A DNA stretch of 64,000 nt from Yponomeuta sedellus (taxonomy: Eukaryota; Arthropoda; Insecta; Lepidoptera; Yponomeutidae): assembly GCA_934045075.1 (NCBI GenBank), contig OW203722.1, positions 25,093,379 through 25,157,378 of the forward strand. The letters are read 5' to 3'. The stretch's first letter is position 1, and each line of letters begins with the position of its first letter. Position numbers and translations under genes: made by a program. The notes below the pieces were generated by a model. It did no database searches, was not told the DNA's origin, and was given only the letters and a program-made list of their open reading frames with translations. This document shows positions 54,160 to 64,000 of this stretch, piece by piece.

Positions 54160-54510
54160 GCCTAGTGATTGAATCAATCACTTGAGTTAAGTAACAACGG
54201 GTGTGGTCAGGTGCTTGACGGGTGACCGTCCCGTGACTACCGCTAGTGGATTTTTTTCCGAGCGCTTCCGTGATTTGCAAAGCACGTTAACCCGTTTGTG
54301 CCAGCTGTCACGTAATAGCAGTCGTTAAGCCATGTCAGTTGCCTTGTGGCCCCCTTGATAACTTATGACAGTAAGGTGCCCGTCACTGTCTTACAATCCT
54401 CTACCAACCCGGAATTGGCCCCCGAGATGGAGTATCTATGGCCTAACCTTCCTGCGATGCAGAAAGATACCCGTGCCCCAGCAGAGGGGACATATAAGGG
54501 TTGATATCGA
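54160..54510 (+). mobile_element. Repeat B, near full-length
   Basis: GAGGCCTAGTGATTGAATC to ACATATAAGGGTTGATATCG, with more substitutions than other copies. Confidence 0.8.
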
Positions 54511-54570
54511 CATCCAAAATATTATACACAATATACACATACGTAGCATCAGACTCGTGTGTCCGTTTTT

Positions 54571-54615
54571 CTTTATTTCAGGTTCCTTATAACACATAAG
54601 GGACCTGAAATAAAG
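54571..54615. repeat. 20-bp hairpin
   Basis: The arms CTTTATTTCAGGTTCCTTAT and ATAAGGGACCTGAAATAAAG pair with one mismatch around AACAC. Confidence 0.9.
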
Positions 54616-55014
54616 ATAAACTATTTTCCTCTAAGATACTATGCAAGTAATCCGAACTTAACGGCCGAGTAATAGGTGAATATTTCAGACCGGTAGGCTA
54701 CCTACTCGTGAATATTTAAGAGCAGTAGCACTTCCACAACATGTCAAACAAAAAACTGAACTGAAAATAGAAGAGTTTGTTTTAAATTACTACCTTGCAG
54801 CGACGAAAGCAACGCTTAATTATAGCCTAAGCGAAGAACTGAAAAAAGTGAAATAAAATGTAAGAATCGAATCGACACGGGGAAATGGGCTTGCTTTTTC
54901 GATATAGGTTCGTTGAAAATAAGATCAATAATAATGCTGCCTCGATACGTCGCACTGGGAGCCAATTCACACTTCAATAGCAAATAAGTCGTATACGACT
55001 CTAAGGCTTATTAG
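54616..55014. other. No recognisable feature
   Basis: Only GGGAGCCAATTCACACTTC (54957) recalls the flank of repeat I. Confidence 0.4.
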
Positions 55015-55095
55015 ATTAGATTAGAAAATTCTTTATTGCACACTGAGCATATTTGTACAAAGGCGAGCTTAATACTAATGAGTATTTTCTTCCAG
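55015..55095 (-). repeat. LINE 3' end (family K2)
   Basis: GATTAGATTAGAAAATTC, TTTATTGCACACTGAGC and TTGTACAAAGGCGAGCTTA. Confidence 0.65.
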
Positions 55096-56968
55096 CTAAC
55101 CTTGGGTTATGTGGATATTAGTGCGGGTAGTGCCCGAAGAGAGTTATATCTAGTAAATAAATTATCATAATTTAATAAAATCGCATCGTATAAGTTGAAA
55201 CAAAAAAAAATCTTATGACTTGGAATTCTACGTAAAAAGTCGAGCGACAGCCAAAATCTGTATTCTGAAGGCCATGCTAGATTGAATTCGAATGAGAAAA
55301 TAAATGTCTAATGACTCTGTCGAGTTATTTTATCTCATTTTTATACGCCAAATGTCTAAGCCTTCGAATATTTTGCGTCCACGCTTTCAATTCGCATGGG
55401 CGAGAATCGGCCCCCGGGTCTTCTTTCAAAGAGAGAGTACGGGCTTAATCCCCACGCAAAAATCCGTCAATAATAAAACTTACCTACACATTTAAAGAGC
55501 CTATCACGATAGTATAGTCGATAGAATTGCGAAGTGCGCTTGAAAACCAAGGCTGATTCATAACATAAGAAGATAATAGATGAAGAAGAAAAACATTTAT
55601 TTAACGCCACAGACATACCAAATTTGACAAAAAAAGGAAAACACAGAAATGAAAGCAGGAAAAAAACAAAAGCAAAAGAAAAGAGGAACTACAAATGAAC
55701 GAAATGAACATAAATTCCGACGCTACACAGTATGTAGATGCAGCCGAAAAAAGGCCTTATGCTTAGTATAAGCTGAGGGTTTGCACCCACAACACAGATT
55801 TTCAGCAGGGGCCTTAATAATATTCTTTATGCCACACCTGGCAATAAAGTGGCTTTTTCCGCACGCTGCGCGTACGGAAAACGCCGCTTTCTGGCCAAGT
55901 GTAGACATAAAAAGATGTACACAACACGGGAGGTAATAAAGAAAACTCTCGATCGCATATTTACGTCCCTCGCTTGCAGTTCGGGCCGCAAACTTCTGCG
56001 ATCTCGTCCTTTCTTTGTATTACTACCTTAATTGTGTAATGTACTATTACATCTCTCGTGTTCGGTGAGTAGGGTCTTATTACCTCCAAACGGAGCTTGT
56101 AGGTGACTAATTAGCGCTCTAGGGTAATAATGTAGCTAGAAAAGCCCTATGGCGGTAAGTAATTAAAAAAACAACTTATTTCTTTCAAAAAGTTCGCGTA
56201 CGTGTAACCATCATACTGGCAATAGACATCATTCATTCAGTCCTATGACCATAGAGGTCGCTTTGCTATTAAGCCTGGTCTTCGTGTGAGTATAATAGTC
56301 ATCAATTTTAAATATCGAACGGCGAAGCTCAATTTCGTTCTAGAAAAAAAAAAGTTCTTTCCTTGATTATTTTTAATGAAAAAGGCGGGAATAGAAAACT
56401 TTTACTTCAGTATGTTTTATTCTTGTAATGTCGGTTTTTTTCTACTTACCTCACAATCGAGATGTAAAGCAGAATAATTAGCTCGGGTGCAGCCATTGGC
56501 TACTAATCTACTATTACTGAACACTGGAAAATTAACAAATACCTAAAATGTAGTTAGATAAATAGATAGCGAACCCGCCATTATTGGTCTGTTCTTTACT
56601 ATTGGAGTGCCATTATAGTCCCAATGTAATAGAGACATTAAAATAAAACACACAGAAGAGCTTTCGGAAGCCATAAAAAAGCCAGACAAATGATACAAAT
56701 AATTTAAGTGTACTTCTTTCAGGCACAGAAATCATTACAGTTTTTAAGCAGAAAAGCTTTGTGTAGAAACTCGTGATAATTATATGCGAATGGGATTAAT
56801 AAGGCTCAAAATAAAATAAGTTGTTATACTCAAACCCATTGTAATCGTTTATAAGCAAAAACGTACAACAGAAATACCCCAAAATCGTGACCGGAATGCA
56901 TAGCAAGAACTTTCTCACCCACTGACGTTTTTTTTCTACTACTGGGCAGTTCCTTCCTCATACATACA
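55096..56968. other. No recognisable feature over about 1.9 kb
   Basis: GGCTTTTTCCGCACGCTGCG and AAAACGCCGCTTTCTGGCC lie near 55850-55895. Low-complexity A-rich DNA at 55600-55700. No supported gene. Confidence 0.4.
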
Positions 56969-56969
56969 T

Positions 56970-57200
56970 ATATAACCTCACGCCTGTATCCCAGAGAGGT
57001 AGGCAGAGACCAGAGACTGCCACTTGCCACGATCATAACAGATCACCTTCGCTTCATCACCGTTCATAAGTCGTTGCATAAACGCACGCCGGTTCCGGGT
57101 ACTTTTTATCTTCCTCTTTGCTAATACATCCCCTAGTTAGTCGATGTATGTCCGCCTGGGACGTCGCTTACCAGCTGCTCCTCTCACATTCGCAATATAT
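56970..57200 (-). pseudogene. LINE polymerase C-terminus, best-preserved copy
   Basis: On the minus strand one frame reads RRPRRTYID, a stop, LGDVLAKRKIKSTRNRRAF, then MNGDEAKVICYDRGKWQSL and VSAYL. Only one stop interrupts it. It shares this text with 38768 and 50974. It is the end of a non-LTR polymerase; the clade is not certain. Confidence 0.75.
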
Positions 57201-57499
57201 ATTTGTTTCGTCAATCTTTCTTCCTTCATCTTCTCCACAGATCCTTCCTCCTACTTTCAAGTTATCCCTCTTTAACCACTGCGCACCATCCAGGCTATAA
57301 AATATTGACGTTGTCCCGCATTTTAATCATTTGGATGATTTCCGCCTGCCGCATGGACACCGGCGACGCGCGGTGTCCACGGCCTAACCAAACCTAAGGA
57401 AAGAAACCTAGGACTACATAACATTAACAACAAAAACGACCGTTTTTGGTACAAATACTATTTAGTCCGAGATCCGTGATTCTAGGCTCTCAGTCGTGG

Positions 57500-57632
57500 C
57501 TTCTAAAAATTACTTTTAACATTATTTGCGATAAGACCGCCATTTGTATAACATTACTTAGATTTAATAAATCATGGCTCTATCCTTTTTTTTTTTGGTC
57601 GCGCAATAAAGTGTTCTATATCTATCTATTGA
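57500..57632 (+). repeat. LINE 3' end (family K)
   Basis: GCGATAAGACCGCCATTTG, GCGCAATAAAGTGTTC and a TATCTATCTA tail. Confidence 0.65.
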
Positions 57633-57639
57633 GAGATTA

Positions 57640-58385
57640 TACTGATACTCTTTGCAAAAACGATCTTCAGGAAAAGGTATGACTTTTGGCCATTGGTAAT
57701 GAGGTTTTTAACTCAAAACCTTAGGTCTGGAAGCACCAAGTTAGGTTAGGCAGGATGCATATGAGCATCCCAACTGGCAATAAGTAATTTGTAGTTGCAA
57801 ATTAATTAAGTAATGGTAGTTTTGGGTAGGAATCCCAGCATTAACGCGTGAGTTTATTACATTACATTAGATACATTTTGTGCTTTTAGTAGCAATTTTC
57901 ACTAAAGTCAGGTGATATCAACAAGCAACTGAGCGCTTGCGATCGGGAGATACACGAAAATAGAGGAAAAAAAAAGGTAATGATTAAGCCTCTCTCTGAG
58001 GGTAAGGCAGTGCGTCGTTGTAATATAATACTTACTTTGCTGAGTTACACTTTTTTGGGTAATTTGTAGACGACTACTAGGAGATGCCGTTCTAAGCATT
58101 ATAACTCTATGACTACGATGAAGCAGACAGTACGACGTATAGTGGTAGAGCAAAAGGCGACTGTCTGACCCGAGCTTAACTTCATAAGGCTTCGTCGGAT
58201 ACTAATTGTACAAGTGTATGTCGCCTTTTTATTGTTAAGTAACGGATGTTATAAGTCTAGACGCTAACGGTTGCTTTGTGTGAGTGTCGCAGCATAGACT
58301 TGTGGATAATTGTGTTGTAAATATTGGCTGCATTGACTTATGGATATTAACGTAGTAAATATTGAGAGAAATAAAGATAATTTGT
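57640..58385. other. No recognisable feature
   Basis: No family match or credible frame. Confidence 0.4.
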
Positions 58386-58388
58386 ATT

Positions 58389-58635
58389 TGTGTGGTGTCG
58401 GTCTAGAGAATAGCACCAACCCAATTCTTCCCGCGGTGTCATAAAAGGCGACTAAGGGACAGAAACCGGTGGGCAGTAGCGCCCCCTGCAGTACAATTCC
58501 ACCGAACTGCGATCCCCAACCCGCATGCCCAGCGTGGAGACTATGGGCATTTCCCCCTATGATAGCACAACGTGGCGCTCTTTAGGGGAGGGCTATGTCC
58601 AGCAGTGAACCAGTATAGCCTGACGACGACGACGG
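58389..58635 (+). mobile_element. SINE-C, full-length with GAC tail
   Basis: GTGTGGTGTCGGTCTAGAG to GTATAGCCTGACGACGACG. Near its end TGGCGCTCTTTAGGGGAGGG encodes the LINE-like WRSLGEG. Confidence 0.85.
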
Positions 58636-58704
58636 CGAAAGAGAATTTGGTCAGCGTGGGGAGTTTTTGTTGTATTTATTCCACTAATAAGGTTTTGCTA
58701 ACGT

Positions 58705-58880
58705 TACCTTAAGCCGTTGGTGCCAGCTGTCATGTAATAGCAGTCTAGACATGTCAGAGCGCTTTGATAACTTCTGACAGTAAGGCCCGCCACTGCCTTA
58801 CAATCCTCCACCAACCCGGACTTGGCCCCCGTGGTGGAGTATGACCTAACCTTTCTGCGATGCAGGAAGAAACCCGTGGT
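58705..58880 (+). repeat. Repeat B, 3' half, internally deleted
   Basis: TTAAGCCGTTGGTGCCAGC to GATGCAGGAAGAAACCCGTG. Confidence 0.8.
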
Positions 58881-59366
58881 AGTGGCAATTTACGGGCTGA
58901 AGCTAAGGAATCGGAAATCAGGGTGATTTGATGGAAATGGTAATGATTGATGGCGGAATGTTTAGATGGTAAGAGCGCTACCAAGATATGCTAGAGGCGT
59001 CGGTTTGAATCCCGCTTGGACCCGAATAGTTGTATCCCTTTTTATTTTTTAATATTCACACGTTTCAATTCCTTATTTCATTTTCATATATTGTTTATCT
59101 TTGTTAAAAGAACAATTAATTAATGAGGTACAAGAAAATTTTGTAAAATTTATTGTTATATCCACTACTACTACCATGTTCCGGCAGCACTTGCGGTTCC
59201 AGTACACTCTCGTAAGTTTCTGAACCAGGATTTCTTTTGCCGGCGATTTTTCTCATTACTATCCCAGATATCATGATAGTGGAAACTGTTAGTGAAAGCT
59301 GTTATGCTTATCGATGGACTACAAGCTTCTCCCCCGGGATGCGAATCTGGAAATTGACTCACTTGT
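58881..59366. other. No recognisable feature
   Basis: AGAGGCGTCGGTTTGAATCCC near 58991 resembles a B box of a tRNA-derived element, without a clear partner. Confidence 0.35.
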
Positions 59367-59368
59367 TA

Positions 59369-59700
59369 CAGTATTTCACATCATAAAAGTCCCTTCAGGA
59401 ATCTACGTTCGCGCAGACTAGGAAGAAGTGTAACGAAAGTACCCGGAGCTATAAGTACATTCAACATGATCTTTAACCGATACGGTTAAGGTGCAGAATT
59501 GATTGCGACAGTAGCGCTACCTATTTCGCTCGCTAATATTGCCAAACTGATAGTCACCTGCATCGATGACGTTGAATCAACCAAGGCGCGCGGCCTGCCA
59601 TAAAGTGAAACTATCTTATTGGTCGATCGACTTTCCGCACATCCAAAATTTGGTCATCTGCGCAGGTACATCCGCGAGACTTATTTCTTGTGTAGCACTG
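59369..59700. mobile_element. MITE H, copy 2, TA target
   Basis: It begins CAGTATTTCACATCATAAAA and ends TTGTGTAGCACTG, with TA at 59367-59368 and 59701-59702. It aligns with 30260-30603 throughout apart from small indels. Confidence 0.88.
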
Positions 59701-59702
59701 TA

Positions 59703-60306
59703 CGTTTCGGGTTGACTCCTTGTCATAACTTTTATTTTGAGTACTGACGCTTTAACCTTGCTGTTTAGCTCGCGTCACGCGACAAAGAGGGTGTATTATC
59801 AATTGTCAAAATCCGAAGCTCGAGCCCTTACTTGGCACGACGAACATAACTAAGTCCAAACGTCAACAGATAGGGACGCTCCCTTCGATTGTTGTGACGT
59901 CACGTGCTACGCAGAAAATCATCTCTTTCTTGTATTTGGGACCAATGTTTGTACAAAAAGAGATACAAGAATTGTCCAAACCTTGAATAAACATTTCAAG
60001 TTGCAAACGATGTTTGGAAGCGACGTTTGAAACCAAAGATCTAGAGGAATAAGAAAAATTCTATGTATTTATCTTGTATTGTATTTTCTAAAGTTAACAC
60101 GAACAGTAGACATAGTAAAAACTGTTTTTATACTGATTTATGCTCGTTTATAAAAATTTTACAATTTTCCGACATTTCGGCACTTTTTCAGGTGCCGTGG
60201 TCTCAAAGCAACCCAACAAAGCATAGTTGTTTTAATTTTTTGTAGCTGTGGCAACATTGTAACTTTTACTTCTCTGTGTCACCGTTGAGCTGTACTAACG
60301 TTCTTA
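59703..60306. other. No repeat found; CRE/E-box overlap
   Basis: TGACGTCACGTG at 59895-59906 joins a CRE and an E-box. AGAGATACAAGAATTG and the earlier ATCATCTCTTTCTTGTATTT form a short inverted pair at about 59918-59977. Confidence 0.4.
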
Positions 60307-60394
60307 TCTATAATATAAAAATGAATCGCTGAATGTGTTGGCAAGCGCAAATCTTGAGAGCAGCTGAACCAATTTCGCTATAGTATATTTAATT

Positions 60395-60512
60395 ACAAGT
60401 GCGGAAAGGCTGTCATTGCAAAGAGTTCCGACAAATGTCTACCCGAGCCGAGGCGCAGCCAAAGGCGAGAGTTGACAGTCGGAACAAGTTGCAATGACGG
60501 TTCCGCACGTGT
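60395..60512. repeat. Foldback repeat inside the Helitron-like element
   Basis: Arms of about 40 bp: ACAAGTGCGGAAAGG..GTCATTGCAA..GTTCCGAC and its imperfect reverse complement ending GTTCCGCACGTGT. Confidence 0.85.
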
Positions 60513-60524
60513 ACTGAACGACTA

Positions 60525-60985
60525 TTTTTAATACAGTTGCGAATAAAAAAAGCAATTTTTTAAAGAAAAATTAATTTGAAACTGGCGCTAACCGTAAAAA
60601 AATATAAGCAGAGATTTTTTTTCTTCACCCTTTCTAGTAGGCAAAGGGAACTATGCCCTTACAGCCAAGTCTTTAGTAGATTTTTTTTATTGATATGAAA
60701 TTAAAATGAAATTTAATGAGATGAAATTAAACCTAACTTAACTCATTCAATCAAATCATTAAACCTGATCTTGAAACAAATTTGTAGGTCTTAAAAAGTT
60801 CTATGATTTTTTTTAGTAAAAACTTCACGGTTGGTTTTTCTTTTTAATAGACATTATTTTGATAGTGGGGAAAGAAAACGCACGAGTGCGGAAAAGGTAA
60901 AAAAAAGCACAAGTGTGTAATAGCCTACATCCCGCACGCTATACGTCCCTGTAAAACGCCACTTTTTGAGCAACTGTATTAAAAA
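60525..60985. mobile_element. MITE-like insertion with 16-bp perfect inverted ends
   Basis: TTTTTAATACAGTTGC (60525-60540) and GCAACTGTATTAAAAA (60970-60985) are exact reverse complements. No ORF is inside. Confidence 0.8.
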
Positions 60986-61278
60986 TTCTTTTTTTTTTAT
61001 ATTCCTTGAAGTACGTGGATGGTTCTTACGGAGCGAAAAAAAAATATCAAAGGATCGACTGTTAGGCGGTACGAAGTTTGCTGGGTCAGCTAGTTTATAA
61101 TAAAAATAATTTTAAATGTGAAGACTAGCGTAGATCACAAAGGTTCTACTTGGAATCGTACAAGTAACTAACGAACCTTTGACTTAATAAACTTTCAATT
61201 ACGACTTTGGAATATAACTCTTAAACATTGCTTATAAGAATATGATGTCTTTGGGGTCATTGTCGTTTACGTTGTCCA

Positions 61279-61445
61279 AGTAGGAAGTAGTAATACAGAG
61301 AATATTGTAAAGAGGTTCGAAATTTCACTGATGCCGTGAGTCGCCCATTGGCTCAATTGGTAGAGCGCTGGCACGGATAGCCAGAGGTTGCGGGTTCAAA
61401 TCCCGGCATGGGTGAAATTTTTAGCCTCTAAATAGGTTTTTAAAC
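61279..61445 (+). mobile_element. SINE-A without tail
   Basis: GTAGTAATACAGAGAATATTG through the tRNA-like unit to CCTCTAAATAGGTTTTTAAA. The acceptor stem still pairs in six of seven positions, but the anticodon loop (ACGGATA) lacks U33. Confidence 0.85.
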
Positions 61446-61511
61446 AAGTAGGAACATTTCACATGCGGCATTTTTACGAAACTTTCACTTTTAAGCGTCT
61501 AAAACAAAAAG

Positions 61512-61535
61512 GCCTTCAGACAAGGGTCTGAAGGC
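61512..61535. repeat. 10-bp perfect hairpin
   Basis: GCCTTCAGAC and GTCTGAAGGC around AAGG. Confidence 0.85.
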
Positions 61536-61890
61536 TTCACCATCAGCCGAAGGGTTGAAGCGAGATCATTTATAACCTTCCCGCTGACAGCCCAAGAAAT
61601 ACTCGGCTGTTTTATCCTATCCTAATGCTGTTTTTCCTTCTAAATGAATTATACCTTAACTGCTAAGCGTTAAGACTTCAATTCATAACTGTGTTGCTTT
61701 AAAACTAGACGAAAATTTCCGCTTTTTAAAGCCCGAACGGATTTCTCGGTATATTCTTTGCGCTCCCTTGTTTATCTTTAGAGGTATACTCGTGCTAAAT
61801 TAATTTTCTTTAAATCCAAACAAAAATATTTAAGTACTATAAAAAAAAATGTTTTATTTTTTTCTAACTTCAAACTTTGTAACTAACTTT

Positions 61891-61962
61891 GCTGTGTGGT
61901 GTCGGCCTAGAGAACAGCACCAACCCAAATTCTTACCCGCGGGTGTCGTAAAAGGTGACTAC
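61891..61962 (+). repeat. SINE-C, 5' fragment
   Basis: GTGTGGTGTCGGCCTAGAG to AAAAGGTGACTACGG. Confidence 0.75.
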
Positions 61963-63180
61963 GGCCGGTCTCAATAAACCACCTCTAGTTAACAATGGAT
62001 CGCTACCCTTGATAAACAGTCAACCTTAATCTATCTCTAACTGCCGTTTCAATATTAAAAATCATGCCACCCTCGTGTGGATCAAAGATAGATAGCACCT
62101 CTAACTTTAGTAAGTGCGACCCTCCCTAAACGTTTTAATTTACGTATTGAATTTCATCGCGTTACGTTTTAAGATAACCATAAACATTGAATTTAAGGTC
62201 CAAATTTGTTGTGTAGAAGTATTTTCATATTAAAACGACTAAACGTTAAAAAATACGGTAGTAATTTTTGGTTTGCGACGATTAAATAATTTCAAATTAC
62301 AACTCTTAGGACGCAACGAAACGCTTTGACGCTGTGCAATGACGGGTATCATGTCAATGATCTGTGGTAAATGTCATGTTCTCCAAGAAGATGCGCGCGA
62401 AAGAAGGAACAAACAAAACCAACAGAAATTTCAATCACAATTTCAACTATGGCACAGCAACTGACCTTAAGTATTTGTTTACTGATGAAGTTATTTGATA
62501 AAGACTGTTCGCTTTTATCACAAAAGGTTTACACTTTTGTGATTTCGTAAAAAGATGTAGCCTGTATAAAAGACATATGCATACATTTTATGATTTTATT
62601 TTTCAGATAAAGACCAGACCTCTTGGAAAAGATGAGATCAGTTTCTTGCTGGACCAGATTTGTAAGAATAAAGTAATAACATCGAGGGTTACAAATGCTA
62701 CTAATAATAAATTAAAAGAGATTTAAAAGAGTCATTTACCGACGTTTTATTTAATCGAAATCTGTAAACAAATTCTGAGTCAGAAAGTTCTCTTTCATAG
62801 TTTATTCGAGCGCTGACACGGTGACCCTTGCGTCTGGCCCCACAGTAGGATACCCTGTGTCATGGGAACCAGAAACAACGAAATCCAAAACATTGTTAAT
62901 TGTCATCAATGTCATCAGGGTAAACGCCCTGTTTCCCTGTTTACCCTGAAGGAAATTTTGTCTGGAACGAAGAACACGTAATTGTGAGTACAATGGTAGA
63001 AGGAAAGGTGATCCATCAAGTTCCGAGGTTTTTTCACGTCCCGCTGCGGAACCCTTGACGTACGTGTTTTGTTTCGGCAATAACTGCGCCCGGCCACCGG
63101 TTAGCGTGTACTTTGCGGGAATTAACAGCGGAGAGATGCTTGTGCTGAGCGGTAGAGAGAAAACCTACTGCAAACACTGA
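61963..63180. other. No gene; reversed SINE-E scrap
   Basis: 62815-62885 holds a reversed SINE-E 3' block (GGCCCCACAGTAGGATACCC). The remainder is unrecognised. Confidence 0.4.
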
Positions 63181-63182
63181 TT

Positions 63183-63640
63183 AAAGTACGTAATACAGAG
63201 AATATTGTAAAGAGGTTCGAAATTTCACTGATGCCGTGAGTCGCCCATTGGCTCAATTGGTAGAGCGCTGGTACGGATAGCCAGAGGTTGCGGGTTCGAA
63301 TCCCGGCATGGGTGAAATTTTTAGCCTCTAAATAGGTTTTTTAAACACTGATTAAAGTATTTAAAAAACCTATTTAGAGGCTAAAAATTTCACCCATGCC
63401 GGTATTTGAACCCGCAACCTCTGGCTATCCGTGCCAGATACACGGATAGCCAGAGGTTGCGGGTTCGAATAATTTCACCCATGCCGGGATTCGAACCCGC
63501 AACCTCTGGCTATCCGTGCCAGATACACGGATAGCCAGAGGTTGCGGGTTCGAATCCCGGCATGGGTGAAATTTTTAGCCTCTAAATAGGTTTTTAAATT
63601 TGTTCCTTAGCACGGGTTAGTGCATTAAAAATAAAAAAAT
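63183..63640 (+). mobile_element. SINE-A cluster: direct copy plus two hairpin units
   Basis: A forward copy (63183-63345) is followed by a reversed body end, then a reversed/forward hairpin around CCAGATACACGG repeated twice (63411-63470 and 63490-63560), then a forward body end and the complete tail GCACGGGTTAGTGCATT. Confidence 0.85.
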
Positions 63641-63756
63641 AGTATAACTGATTAAAGTGGCCAAATGGGAGACCAACTGCTACTTTTCTACTCATTATAC
63701 CTTGCTTGTTATTCAATCTGTTAGCTTTTATAATATACCTCGGCTACTATCGGATA

Positions 63757-63882
63757 GTTAGATAGATAGAGAACACTTAATTGAACACAAAAATGGAAAT
63801 TACACAGATATTTCTTAACCTTACAGTACAGACGGCGGCGCCCTTATCACTAAAAGTGATCACTTCCAGACAACCTTTGGTT
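63757..63882 (-). repeat. LINE 3' end (family K)
   Basis: GATAGATAGAGAACACTTAA, GACGGCGGCGCCCTTATCAC and CAGACAACCTTTGG, reversed. Confidence 0.65.
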
Positions 63883-64000
63883 AGACTGGACTAATATATT
63901 GGGGAAGGAAGTAGATGTACAAATATGGAAGATTATTACAAAGGTATAAATTAATACAAGCCTAAACAACAGTGTATATGGAAGATTACTACAAAGGTAT

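Larger units (their letters stand above)
60307..61093 (+). mobile_element. Helitron-like element carrying nested foldback DNA
   Basis: A|TCTATAATATAAAAATGAAT at the 5' end and GGGTCAGCTAG|T at the 3' end give the A/T insertion context of Helitrons. The outer 80 and 100 bp match 38454-38641. About 600 bp of unrelated inverted-repeat DNA lies between (60381-60990). Confidence 0.8.

Overview
This window is eukaryotic and almost certainly insect, most likely a moth or butterfly (Lepidoptera). It is AT-rich, has no operon-like gene packing, and consists of nested transposable elements. The evidence for Lepidoptera is the kind of repeat seen: tRNA-headed SINEs, repeats ending in a CAGCAGTGG-type 3' motif, RTE-like LINE tails, and a Helitron-like element that runs from TCTATAATAT to CAGCTAG. 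I could not find a host protein-coding exon, rRNA, functional tRNA or CRISPR array that I would defend.

The only long coding region is a Ty3/Gypsy-type LTR retrotransposon at 13905-21026. It is bounded by a perfect 4-bp target duplication (AAGA). It has near-identical LTRs (272 and 263 bp), a primer-binding site of tRNA-Lys type, a 424-codon gag with a CCHC zinc knuckle, and a pro-pol region covering retropepsin, RT (YLDD), RNase H and integrase (D,D-35-E). No env is visible. Pro lies in the -1 frame of gag, and an A_AAA_AAC slippery heptamer sits directly against the gag stop codon. A separate one-base shift inside pro (16830-16846) breaks this copy. Relatives of the same LTR occur at 1478-1726 (solo, AGTT duplication), 6809-7105 (reverse, with part of the PBS) and 32764-33023 (reverse, inside a SINE).

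The rest is repeats. SINE-A (tRNA-like, tail GCACGGGTTAGTGCATT) is found from about 2.1 kb to 63.6 kb, often with its body inverted relative to its tail, and as foldback hairpins at 12.9 and 63.2-63.6 kb. Repeat B has about 16 copies, SINE-C about 10, and SINE-D, -E and -F are also present. SINE-C and its relatives end in the coding end of a LINE (GEGYVQQWT), which suggests they borrow the LINE's 3' end. Decayed LINE ORF ends are at 36.4-36.8, 38.8, 44.8, 48.3-48.6, 51.0 and 57.0 kb. DNA elements include an H MITE with TA duplications (30260-30603, 59369-59700), a hAT-like MITE (28.2, 43.05 and 47.1 kb), foldback elements (1.1, 35.1 and 60.4 kb) and Helitron-like elements (38454-38641, 60307-61093). 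Notable non-coding structures are a 28-bp palindromic satellite at 46790-47040 and a 27-bp perfect inverted repeat at 50904-50959.

Repeats were identified by comparing copies with each other inside the window. Family names A to K are local labels. Boundaries are approximate unless a target duplication or an interrupted host repeat is stated.
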